Position numbers and translations under genes: made by a program | DNA from: Montifringilla adamsi | Lineage: Eukaryota > Chordata > Aves > Passeriformes > Passeridae | Reading direction: 5' to 3' | DNA: 64,000 nucleotides | NCBI GenBank assembly: GCA_017590115.1 | Contig: JAGGNK010006559.1 | Coordinates: 12,168,162 to 12,232,161 of the forward strand | Shown: piece after piece, positions 54,414 to 64,000 of the stretch | How the letters are laid out: each line of letters starts with the position of its first letter | Position numbering within the stretch: position 1 is the stretch's first letter | Notes under the pieces: model-generated | Seen by the model: only the letters and a program-made list of their open reading frames with translations | The model's database searches: none | What the model was told of the DNA's origin: nothing

Positions 54414-56125
54414 ATGAATGGTGCTCATTCCCTGGAACCCTTGCAGGGACTTTATAAATTAGCAGGGTGTATATTTAATCCTAATTGGAAAGTACCTGAC
54501 ATTACTGCCACAGATATTGATGTTGAAAAAATTAAACAAGAGATTCCTAATGTCAGAGTGTGGAGATATTTGACTCCAGCTAGTTTTTGGCCTAAGGGCA
54601 TCTTCTACTTTCCAAGAGAGGAAGGAGTTAAGGATAAGTACCCAGGGAACAAAAGCAAACATGTTGAAATTGTAGGTCAATATTTTACTAAGCTATTCAA
54701 GGTAGGAAAGTTGTACAAGCGATTGACAAGATCAAAGGTTGCATTCGTGGGCAAAGTTCATCACTGGGAGCAACAATACCTTGCTGAACAACATGGGAGC
54801 CTCTCTCGCAAAATCAGTGTCAGAAAGATGGGCAGAGGGGCTCAAGGGTCTACTAGCGAGATTCACCCCTGCATTCATACCACTGGCCAAAGCATCACAT
54901 GGCCAAGGGCAGGGTACTTGAGCAAGCCACTGCCTCCTCAAGGCTTTTTCAACGCACCTGGACGTCCACCTCCGCAAGGGATGCAGCCAGGAGGGAGGAG
55001 GCCACACAAAAAATGAAGCACAGAGACCAAATCCGCTACCACGCCTAAGGAGCCGTTAGGCCTTGCAGAACCACCAACAGGTCCATCCTCCTTTGAACCA
55101 CCAGAAGAACCCCTAGCCAGAGGACATCAGGACAAGAACACCAAGGTACCAGATCTCTACCTTGCTCTCTCTCCTCCTCCTCAAAGGCAGAAGGGTGCTC
55201 ATGGAAGATCATGCCCACATCCTTGATCTACATACTTGTTTTCCTCGGAGGCCTACTGGTAGAGTATTTTTTGTTGAAAAGAATTCTTGAAATACTGAGG
55301 AAGCTAGACTTGTGGTGGACTTCTCTAGGTTCTCCGGGGAAACAGTGCATTGTCCTTTCCAAAATACTGGGCACCAAACCTCACAGCATTGTCAAGGATA
55401 TTGCTCATGGCAGTGACCAGGATTACTTTGGATGTGTTTCAGGCTTTTTATCATATTCCTATGCACCCCCTTAGTGCTTTGCGGCTTGCTGTATCTGACA
55501 GACAACATCTCTATTATTTTAGAAGAGCTCCAATCAGCCCTTTCCTCCTCCATCTTCTCAGCACTACCCTTGCAGCTAAAATTTCTAACAGGTTTAACAT
55601 TTGGGCTTATATGGATGATTTTTTACCCTGCCACCCAAACCATCACTACCTTGTTAAAGCTAGCAACTCTATATGCTATTTTCTCCAATCAGAAGGCATA
55701 AGAATTAATTATGATAAAGCTATACCTGAACCTGTTAGAGACATTAGATTTTTAGGATAAAAGGTCAAGAATACATTGATCCAGATTCCTGATGAACAAG
55801 GGACAAAAACAGAGACTTAATTAAGAAAATCAGCACTGTCAAAGAATATGATTGGAAGATTCTTCAGAGGCTTGTTGGACGTTTAAATTTCATTGTATCA
55901 TTTACTAATCAACAAGTTTTGTTTCAACCAACGTATCGTGAAAAATCTGCAAAATATAATTTTGTGCTCTCTAAAACATTGAAATTGTTGTTGTTAAAAA
56001 TGTTGAATCAAAGACAAAAAACTAAGTTGCAACCTAGAGCATCAGTGTCAATTCCTCGAGTAGCAACAGATGCTACATTAGACATTGGAGCCATATCCCA
56101 TATCACCGGCGGGTGGTCTCATGTC
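54414..56125 (+). pseudogene. Hepadnavirus polymerase (TP, spacer, RT, RNase H), broken and 3'-truncated
   Basis: The polymerase copies pregenomic RNA into DNA by protein priming. Domains in order: terminal protein from Met 54414 to about 54790; a Pro/Gly/Arg-rich spacer to about 55220; reverse transcriptase from about 55300 with the catalytic YMDD at 55608-55619; RNase H from about 55823 with an Asp in ATDAT at 56069-56071. A tyrosine in GKLYKRL (codon 101, 54714-54716) lies where the duck virus priming tyrosine (residue 96) would be expected. Breaks: TGA at 55014; a frame change before 55306; another at about 55350; TAA at 55758; a further change by 55823. RNase H stops at the right inverted arm (56126). 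The RT stretch before YMDD looks a few residues short of the living family. A non-functional fossil. Confidence 0.92.
54793..55701 (+). pseudogene. Hepadnavirus preS/S envelope gene, broken, overlapping polymerase
   Basis: This is the surface protein gene, read in the frame one ahead of polymerase. The start at 54793 gives Met-Gly-Ala-Ser, matching the N-terminal glycine that is myristoylated in large surface proteins. The preS frame meets a stop just after 54921. The S part reappears at 55211-55350 in the next frame as strongly hydrophobic sequence (around LIYILVFLGGLL, then a Leu/Ile-rich stretch and WW). It continues from about 55432 to the stop at 55701, again one frame back, with further membrane-like stretches over the YMDD region. 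The S frame is always polymerase frame +1, so the same indels broke both genes. The frameshifts and stop exclude function. Confidence 0.85.
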
Positions 56126-56737
56126 AGACATATTGTTATAAAGGAAACCTCAAAGTTACCCAAGAGGAACAGAATCATCTCTCATAGAAGATCATGTTAG
56201 GCAACTATGAGGAGGCTATTAGGAGGCTTAGAATACTGGAAAAGAGGAAAGGAGACCATTATAGCAAGTGAGAAATGTGAGTGTTCTGTCTTAAGTTCTG
56301 CTGCCACCAATTATTGCAAGCCTTAAACAGTTATGAATAATTTGAAATCTCTCATTCCTAAAACCAATGCCTAAGGACATTCTCAGAAGAGAAGTTAAAA
56401 CAACTGTTCAAGTTAACAAGGGGTAGAAAACATCAGAAGACCAATGTTCTCCCAAGTGTTTAAAATCAAATATGTTTAAGCTGATCTTGGAAAGGAAGAA
56501 TAGTTTGAATTCCTATTTATGAAAGCTAGAGGATTGTTATTCTCTTTAGGTGTATGTGTGGTTTTAATCAGCAGTCTTTCACATAAATAAATGGAACCCT
56601 TCCCCTTTATTCTCTAGCAGTATTTAAACTTGCTCTTTCAGTGGGAAAAAAAGATCAAATATATGCATTTCAGCTTTCTGTGGAAATTGCTTCTAGAAAC
56701 GATCACTTTTTATTCTCTTTCAATGGAAAATATATCC
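56126..56737 (-). repeat. Right arm of 610-bp inverted repeat flanking the viral fossil
   Basis: Inverted copy of 52825-53434, about 99% identical. It begins in the middle of the viral RNase H frame, so that frame is cut off here, and ends about 200 bases before a CR1 fragment. The centre of symmetry of the two arms is at about 54780, inside the viral polymerase. Whether this arm or the left one is the original host flank cannot be told from the window. Confidence 0.95.
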
Positions 56738-56934
56738 CAATATTTTTCTGAGTAAGAAGTAATGACAGGACATGACCTCAAATATTAGGATATGCCGATA
56801 AGTCATATTGGTTTTTTTTAAGATACTAATTTTCTTAGCTTCAGTATGATAATTGTAAAAGTATTTGTGGTTTAGGAGAGAAAGCTACATGAGCATAAGG
56901 AAAGCATGTACTTCACATACAGTATTCAGCATTT

Positions 56935-57553
56935 TTGTTGTGTCTTCTGAGCTGCTTCAAAAGAAGCATGACCAGCACCTCAAGGGAAGTGATTCTCCCC
57001 TCTACTCCACTCTTATGAGACCCTTCTTGGAGTGCTGCATCCAGCTCTGGGGTCCCCACCATAAGGTGGTCATGGACCTGTTGGAGGGGGTCCAGAGGAC
57101 AGCTGTGATGTCCAGATGATCTCACAGGTTTGGATCATCTCTCCTGTGAAGACGAGCTGAGAGAGTTGAGGTTGTTCAGCCTGGAGAAGCAAAGGCTCCA
57201 AGGTGACCTTAGAGCACCTTCCTGCACCTAATGGGTGACTACTGGAAAGCTGGGGAGGGACTTTTTACAAGGGCCTGGAGTGATGGGAGAAGAGGGAAAG
57301 GCTAATGGCTTTAAAATAAAAGAGGGTAGGTGTAGATTAGATATTGGAAAGAAATTCTTTATTATTAGGGTGGTGAGGCACTGGAATAGGTTGCACAGAG
57401 GAGTTGTGGATGTCCCATCCCTGAAAGTGCATAAGGCCAGGCTGGATGGGGCTTTGAGCATCTTGGTCTAGTAATACGTGTCTCTGTCCATAGAAGGTAG
57501 GTTGGAACTTTAAAGTCCCTTCTAGTCAAAACTATTCTACAATTCTCTGATAT
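56935..57553 (+). mobile_element. CR1 LINE 3' fragment with ORF2 remnant, plus orientation
   Basis: About 620 bp of CR1 starting 200 bp outside the right inverted arm. The first part reads as the end of ORF2 (residues such as RPFLECCIQLWGPHHK, then DLLEGVQRTA). It is followed by GAGAGAGTTGAGGTTGTTCAGCCTGGAGAAG, GAGGCACTGGAATAGGTTGC and the 3' tail CAAAACTATTCTACAATTCTCTG. Frames are interrupted. This insert lies outside the arms and so is not part of the hairpin. Confidence 0.93.
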
Positions 57554-58592
57554 AAAAGCATACTGGAAAAATATGGTAATGACAGGAAATACAGGAATTA
57601 TTGTTTTACTTCACATTATTCTACCTGAAGCACTGTAAAAGGAAAATTTATTGAACTCTTTTGCCTGTAGCACTACATACATCTTATTACTCTATACATT
57701 TTGTGTTTCATATAATACTTTAGGGGACTTACTAACTATGAAAAACACATTATCCTTAAAAACAAAGTTATGAAGTACTGAACATGCACAACTAAATATG
57801 GAGTTAAAAGTAGCAGCAAAGACTTCCTTCTTCAATCTTACATTTAAATAAGAACACCAAGTGGGCAGAAAGGAAGGATCCTGCAGTATCTTTAAAAGGG
57901 TAGAGCTTTCACAAAATTTTCGTGACTCACAAAATTACAGTATAGAAAAAAAAGTAACCTTATGATTCAGACTGTAATTAGCAGCTTAGAAAATGCAGAA
58001 GAGAAAATGAGTCAAATACCACAGCCATTCAGGGCCTTAAAAATAAGGACAAGAACTTAAAAATCACTGCACTAAATTTACAGTAAGCCTGCAGTGAAGA
58101 GAATTTTTAAAAAGGAGATATTTATAGAAAAGAAATCATATTGAAGTTAGAGATGAGAGATTTTACATTAAAAAATTATTTTTCTACAAATAATATGATC
58201 AGGAAATTCGGAAAATAAAGCAACCCTTCACTGGTCAACAGTTTTAATTTGTTTACATTAAGACAGCAAAATCAGATACCAATAGTTTTTCCAAAATCAG
58301 CATTTCTTATGCCAAACAAATACCATTAGGCTGCACAAAAAGTATAACACAAGAGTTTTATATTTGAAAAAAAAGGAATTGTTTGTTAAGGAGTGCACCT
58401 GTCATTAAAAGTCTGCCCCACTAGCAAAATAAGGACTGAAAGCTAAAGTGGATCATTGAATCATGCAGCTGAAGACAGGCAATTGCTCAGCTCTGCATCT
58501 GAGTCTGAGAGCATACACAGAAAATTCACTTGAATACTGTCTTGAAATCCTCAGCACTGAGAGGAGATAAGAAACCAAGGCCTGATGCTTAC

Positions 58593-58647
58593 CTCATTTA
58601 AGAGTAGCAGTGTTTCTTCATTGCAAGGGAGCCGTTCCCTCGAGGCC
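58593..58647 (-). CDS. Candidate coding exon of an unidentified host gene
   Basis: A 55-bp minus-strand segment with a strong donor (AATGAG|GTAAGCATC) and a pyrimidine-containing acceptor (CTTTTCTGTGTCATGGCTGTGAAG). The open frame reads ASRERLPCNEETLLLLNE after one split base and ends in phase 0. Its phase does not join directly to the 47.1-kb candidate, so if both are real at least one exon lies between them. No gene family was recognised. Confidence 0.28.
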
Positions 58648-61187
58648 CTTCACAGCCATGACACAGAAAAGCCACAGGGACAGAAAGAGATTGTCAACAA
58701 ACAAACTAATAAAAAAGTGTCCTGCAAGCTGTTTCCCTCTGCTTTCTAGGGTAAACTTAGACTTTTCTTTATAAGTAATCCAAACAGCACATTTCTGTGC
58801 CTGTAAAACTTCACACAGTCTTTCTGCACAGTTACTTTGTCTGTCCCTGAGGTCATCTCTCACAGCTTTACTCTCCAACTTGTTTTCAGTGGGCATGAAA
58901 ACCATTAATCACATCAAATAAATAAGGGATGGTGTTAATTATGTAATCACTTAGTATACATCAATTCTTATTGGTATTTTCAGGAACATGTAGGTGTCCA
59001 TAGGATGGGAAAAAAGCTTTCTATGCTAACCTATTCTTTAGTCTGTTTCCTGCATCATCTTGGGTACTAGATGAACAGCAGAAATCTTTTCCTGGTTTAT
59101 TATGAGTTGCTACCCTCTACAACTAAAATCAATTATTGGTGACTACAAAATTTTAAAAAATAATACACTTTTTTTTTTTCCTTTTCTCTCTTTTTTTAAA
59201 GAGCTCCATGTTATTACATGATATCCACTGAGTTAGGGGCAGCTGGTGATACTCTTGTGATGCAATCCCTATAATGATGGATTTCTCTTCCTGAGACCAG
59301 ACATTTCTCAAAAATCTTAGTAGATTTTTATGGGTTTTTTCCCAAATGTGAAAATGCAAATTTAACATAGCATTGTTATATCAAAGAGAAATAAGAAACG
59401 GGGGGTTTTTGATACAACATTATGCCTAGAAAATATTTCAAGAAAAGGATGCTCAGATATACACAAACTGCTCCAATTTTCAGTGGGAATTTCTGAAGAT
59501 ATAATACAAGATAAATCTAATTAGCTTCAAGGAAATGACAATAAGAGATCAGAGGAGTGAGTAGACTGGTTAAATCTACATTAACTTCAAAAGATCCTCA
59601 ACAGAAAAACACAAGAAAAAGACTAATGAAGGAAATTAGCAACTGTGATATAGATGGTAAAATTCAAATTGGATTCCAGAATACCACTGTTAGGTTAATG
59701 ATTTGTTGTATAGCCCATGCAGGGAACAAGGGTTTCTGAATAGAAAAGGTCTAACATTTAGCTCAAAGCTGCTGTAATTACATCATGTATATGCTGCTTT
59801 TCCCCCTTCTCTTCTAGTGGAACAGGGTTGTGAATTTACCTATCTTGGTTCCTGCACCTGCTTATTAACTGTATGGTAGTAATTACTGGATCAAAACTGG
59901 AACCTGGCATTTACAAAAAATATCCTGAGGAACCTGGAGAGCTCCAAGTTTAAGCAGCAATGTGATGGCAATTTTGAAAACTTCTTGGAGATGAATGGCT
60001 GTGAATGATACAGATTAGGGTAAAATAGAAGTTGGAGCACAGTCAGCCAGGGAAGGAGTCTGTAGAAAAGACACAAAGATATAAAGGAAAGAAAAAGATG
60101 ACATTTTTGCATGTTCTACTTTAAAACTACTTAAAACTACTCTAAAGCAAGTAAGTAACCAATAAAAATAGCAAGGAGAGGAGATGGTACAACATGGGGG
60201 GAAAAAAAGATTGCTTAGCAAAATTTACTTCAAAATTTAAGAAAAACATGGCTGTCCCATTACAAAAGCTGTCATGAGGACTGCTCTACAGCTATTATTT
60301 TGGGACATAGAGCCATTAATATAGGTAAGGTCATTCCATAGTAGTCCATATCCATGCACTGAAATCTCATTGTTGTTCCTGTCTGAACAAAAGGAAAACC
60401 TGGTCTTTCTTTTAAGTTTACAATTCATATGATCTTCAGTTCAAGGTACTTTAGTTCAAGCAGTGCCTGAAAAAAATTATTCAGTTGCCTGAATCTGAAT
60501 TTGCATACAAGAGCACCTGAGTTTCAAAATGCTAAATAATGAAGTAGAGTTATAGTAACATCAGCATTAGTCAACTCAAATTATGTTTGAAAATGGTCTT
60601 AGATTTTTGATAGTGGTCTGCAAGCAATATTAAATTATGTGCATTTTGCATATTCTAAACCTATCATGTTCCCAGCTTTCCAAGGGGTTGCTGTATGCAG
60701 AGGCAACAAGATCTAAGCAAAGGTTAGCAAAGTGGCAAAAGGAATGGCAAGGTACAAGGGAAATGGACCCAAAATCCTACATGGTGATCCCTGTCTTCAG
60801 CTCCTGGACAGGTTACAGCTGTTATTCGTCAAACCAATTTTTGACACCTGAAATCAATCCAAGATTTATTATACCAAAGTAAAAGACAACCTAAAAAGTA
60901 ATTATGACAAATTCTCTTTCAGGTGTAACCAAAAAGTTAACCCAGCGTGATTAACCAAGTCAGTTGTAACTGAACACTTGGATGAAAATTTCCACCTTTC
61001 ACTGGTGGCACTGGCAGCATAACGTAACAGCTTATCCAGGAAAGTGTCTCCATTTAGCACCACGAAAGAGAAAGAAGCTCATCAGACGTACATTGGAAAG
61101 TGCATATAACAGAAACTCAAAAAGTTCTTAAAAACTATAAATAAATAGGCAATGCCAATTCATAACTGTTCTAGTAGACCATCATGG

Positions 61188-61232
61188 CAACAACAACAAC
61201 AACAACAAAAAAAAAAAAAAAAAAAAAAAAAA
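61188..61232 (+). repeat. (CAA)n followed by poly(A)
   Basis: About six CAA units run into about 26 A. It could be the tail of an old retroposed element, but no recognisable element lies upstream on the plus strand. Confidence 0.9.
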
Positions 61233-61250
61233 CCACTGAAAACTTTTCTG

Positions 61251-61310
61251 GAGTCAGAAACAGTTAATCTTTGATATATAGAGTCAGAAACAGTTAATCT
61301 TTGATATATA
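61251..61310 (+). repeat. Perfect 30-bp tandem duplication
   Basis: Two exact copies of a 30-bp unit starting GAGTCAGAAACAGTTAATCT, directly after the (CAA)n-poly(A) tract. Exact identity suggests a recent slippage event or an allele still varying in the population. Confidence 0.95.
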
Positions 61311-62321
61311 GAGAGAACAATTTTTCCCCCTACCAAACCTTCTAATATAAAGACAGACAAAGTTTAAGACTCAAATATATGCTTAATTTTGATGGTACAA
61401 TATTTAACAACATACAGAGAATATTGACTCAGTGCATGAACCATGAAATATCCCATAAAGCCATAGCATAATTGCATGTGAGCTCTGTAGAAATGTCAGT
61501 CAGATGAATTCTGTGGAAGTTAACAGAGAAACGGTCTTGAATGTGCTATTAGAAGTCCTCAAGCATTAAAAAGTCTCTAAACCCCTCAGCTGAAAACCTG
61601 TCATGCTTGAATAACTGTAACAAGCACAATAATAGGTGTATAGTCTCTGAGGCTGTTTGGAAAACTACAAAATACTTTGTTATTATTTTCTGTGAATCAT
61701 AAACCACAAGTAATATGTTGCAGGCTATTTTTACCACACAAAAAACAAATACATCAGTTTAAGGAAGCATGTTTTCCACACAAGTCCATTAGCAGAGAAT
61801 AGATGGGGAAAGACATAATGGACTCCTTATGACAGTTTACCTGGAAGAAAAAAGGGGGACAGGAAACTGTATCTGGGGACAAGAAACTGTATTAAGCATT
61901 GAATAAGACACAGACAGCCTTTTATTGCATCATTTTTCATTTTCAGAACACCATACACCCTGACCTAATTAAGGCTTCACAGTTACTTCTTCAATATTTT
62001 TTGGCCTTTAATCATTAGTTTGTGAACACAGAACAGAGCTATAATGTGGACAATATCAGTTTAGGAGCCTCAAATTAAAAATTTTTTAAGATATCATGAA
62101 GGATTCAGAAACAAAATCTCACTGAAAGCTAGCCCCTTTCTCTGACAAGCAACCATACTGTGGGGTGTCTAGCTCATAGATATTTTATTGACGTACTCCA
62201 GGCATGTCTTTTTGGATCCTGAAAGTTTTACAACAAAATAAGTAACTTTACCCTTTTGTTTGCATGGTGTATTTCATTTTCAGGTACTACATTATTTATA
62301 ATACTGGCTTTAATAAACACA

Positions 62322-62812
62322 CACACAGAATCACTAGGTTGGAAGAAACCTTTAAGACCCTTGAGCCCTAACACCTCAACTAAACCATGGCACCGAGTGC
62401 CCTATCCAGTCTTTTTTTAAACACATCCAGGGATGGTGACTCCACCACCTTCCTGGGCAGACTGTTCCAGAATTTATCACTCCTTCTGTAAAAGCTTTTT
62501 CCTAAAATTCAACCTATGTTTCCCTTGGCGCAGCTTAACACTGTATCCTCTCATTCTGTCAGTTGCTTCCTGGAAAAGAGACCAACCCCCAGCTGACTAC
62601 AACCACCTTTCAGGCAGTTGTGGAGAGTGATGAGGTCACCTGTGGGTCTCCTTTTCTCCAGGCTAAACACCCCCAGCTCCCTCAGTCATTCCTCACAGGC
62701 CTTGTGTTCCGAGCCCCTCATCAGCCTTGTTGCGCTCCTCTGGATGTGCTCAAGTGACTCAACGTCCTTCCCAAACTGGGGGGCCCAGACCTGGACACAG
62801 CACTCACATCTG
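62322..62812 (-). mobile_element. CR1 LINE 3' fragment, minus orientation
   Basis: The left end, CACAGAATCACTAGGTTGGAAG, is the complement of the CR1 tail. It is followed by the complements of the usual ORF2-end blocks (TGGTGACTCCACCACCTTCC, CTTTTCTCCAGGCTAAAC, CCTGGACACAGCACTCA). The copy is 5'-truncated with broken frames. The open plus-strand frames here are antisense shadows of ORF2. Confidence 0.94.
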
Positions 62813-64000
62813 TCACAAAACACAGTGCAACTGAACAAACATCTTTTACAACTTCAGTCAAATGCCCTGGGTCATCAACACTGTGAATGAATTTAGAGGT
62901 TACTAAAATCTGTCTACCTTTAACCAAGATAGTGCATCACATCTAATAAGCATTGGTTGTGTGTGTGAAGAGTGCTACAGAAGATATACAATCAATCTAG
63001 AAACTGTGATTTTTCAGTTTATTGTTCCTCTTGTCATTATGTCAGCTGCTCTGCAATCACAGAAGTGAATCACGTCTGTCAATGCAAGTGAAGTCTGAGC
63101 AATCATCTTAAAGCATCTGTCTGCAGCATTGCTTAAAGGTTGTTTATATATTTATACATATGATATCAGGATTAAAATTAGATTTTTGTCCTTTACAGAT
63201 ATTTTCTCTTGCATAACTACTTTTTCTCTCAGTATATCTCCCAGGATATAATCCGATGTGTTACAGCAACCAGCTGTAGAAACCAGAAGTTTGCATTGCT
63301 TCTCCTCCTAATGTATTTTGTTCTGTACATGAGAAAATTAACATTTCAGTAACAGTAATTTGATAAAGCTTTTTATTCTATTAGTGATTCATATAGTCTG
63401 GAATTGTAGATATGGATTAATTACACATTTTGGAGAAGCCAGACGCAGATACATAACCTCCCATGAATAAACACCCCACTATAAATGTTTAACATGATAC
63501 AGCCTTGTTCATAGTCAGCTTTTTACATTAGGATTACAATTCGGTTATGTCACCTGCCTTAAGTAATTTTTTGCCCTTTTTCAAACTGTGGGTCACACAT
63601 AATAAATGGTTAATTTTGAATAATCACATGTTTGATAATGGGCTGTCAGCAAGATGTGCTGGTTCCAGGTAACTTACATCTCAATGTTTTCATACCTACA
63701 TTAGCACTAAAATCAGCAAAAGAGATATCTGGCCTTGCATAACTGAGAGTAGTTTAAATACTCAGTATCACTATTTTACAGTATGATTAGTTTCTTACAT
63801 TTAACTATTTTCTTTTAGCATAAATATTTAGATTTTTTTGAATATTTTTTTTACATATTAGGCTCGTGTCATGTAGGATGGAAAAGATATAAAACTTTTC
63901 TCAGCTTAATATCTACAATGTGCAAGTCCAACAGGAAGCCAATAGCTTGTTAGAACAACATTTAATGGGAGAGTAATAGATTTCATCCTTACAAGTGGTT
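62813..64000. other. AT-rich non-coding DNA to the window end
   Basis: No gene, repeat family or RNA gene recognised. Confidence 0.6.

Larger units (their letters stand above)
53435..56125 (+). mobile_element. Endogenous avihepadnavirus, near-complete and inactivated
   Basis: About 2.7 kb carries the gene order of a circular avian hepadnavirus opened within the 3' part of the polymerase gene. The order is polymerase tail/precore, core, terminal protein, spacer with preS/S in another frame, reverse transcriptase, RNase H. Seen directly: a YMDD motif at 55608-55619 followed by a hydrophobic/Cys-His stretch, a core block around DAPTIEAITR (about 54160-54190), a preS-like start Met-Gly at 54793, and an RNase H-like ATDAT block at about 56063. 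Living avihepadnaviruses are about 3 kb, so little is missing. There is no LTR, integrase, protease or zinc-knuckle gag, which argues against a retrovirus. All genes are broken by frameshifts and stops, so it cannot make virus. It sits exactly between two inverted 610-bp arms. Identification is from motif recognition and gene order; confidence is high. Confidence 0.93.
57554..62321. other. AT-rich non-coding DNA with one candidate exon and tandem repeats
   Basis: Outside the 58.6-kb candidate exon and the 61.2-kb tandems, only A/T runs and short chance frames were seen. A 13-base unit around GGACA(A/G)GAAACTGTAT is duplicated at about 61.86-61.89 kb. Confidence 0.6.

Noticed and set aside
53435..56125. 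Endogenous retrovirus
   Set aside because: No LTRs, primer-binding site, protease or integrase; the RT and core resemble avihepadnavirus proteins instead.
52825..56737. DIRS-like or other retrotransposon with inverted terminal repeats
   Set aside because: Inverted ends plus RT suggested it, but the interior is hepadnaviral (core block, terminal protein, overlapping preS/S, YMDD) with no tyrosine recombinase, integrase or gag.
1..64000. CRISPR arrays, operons, tRNA or rRNA genes
   Set aside because: No regularly spaced repeats, no cloverleaf or rRNA signature seen; the sequence is vertebrate nuclear DNA.

Overview
The window looks like an AT-rich, gene-poor stretch of a bird nuclear genome, intergenic or deep intronic. 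Three kinds of repeat point to birds: five CR1 LINE fragments with the usual 3' tails, four LTRs of avian endogenous retrovirus type (including ERVL-type LTRs), and an endogenous hepadnavirus of the avian (avihepadnavirus) type. Multi-copy insertions of that virus group are best known from passerines, so a songbird or close relative is a reasonable guess, but nothing here fixes the species. No complete host gene was found. A few short minus-strand segments with good splice signals and open frames are listed as low-confidence candidate exons.

The main feature is at 52.8-56.7 kb. About 2.7 kb of hepadnavirus DNA (53435-56125) is almost a whole viral genome, linearised within the 3' part of the polymerase gene. 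It reads: polymerase tail/precore region, core, terminal protein, spacer with overlapping preS/S, reverse transcriptase (YMDD) and RNase H. Every viral gene is broken by frameshifts and stops, so it is a fossil. Frame changes hit the overlapping polymerase and surface frames together, which keeps their +1 offset. The fossil lies exactly between two inverted 610-bp arms (52825-53434 and 56126-56737) that differ at about four positions and one indel. The result is a giant hairpin with host-like arms and a viral loop. The arms look far fresher than the virus, suggesting recent inverted duplication or gene conversion between arms.

Layout: 1-18 kb is AT-rich with microsatellites, a 2-kb-spaced local duplication (12.2 and 14.2 kb) and candidate exons. 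18.1-19.7 kb has two plus-strand LTRs of different families. 22.5 kb has a TA-rich palindromic cluster. 26.2-26.8 kb is CR1 (minus). 27.3 kb has a 29-bp-arm hairpin. 28-41 kb has nothing recognisable apart from one weak exon candidate. 41.7 kb is CR1 (plus), 43.2-44.1 kb an ERVL-type LTR (minus), 47.1 kb a candidate exon, 47.5 kb CR1 (plus), and 49.4-50.4 kb an ERVL-type LTR (plus). After the viral hairpin come CR1 (56.9-57.6 kb, plus), a candidate exon (58.6 kb), tandem repeats (61.2 kb) and CR1 (62.3-62.8 kb, minus).

No operons, CRISPR arrays, tRNA or rRNA genes were seen. All family assignments come from reading the sequence, with no database search. Element edges are approximate except the inverted-arm edges, the 3' ends of the LTRs and the short repeats, which were read base by base.
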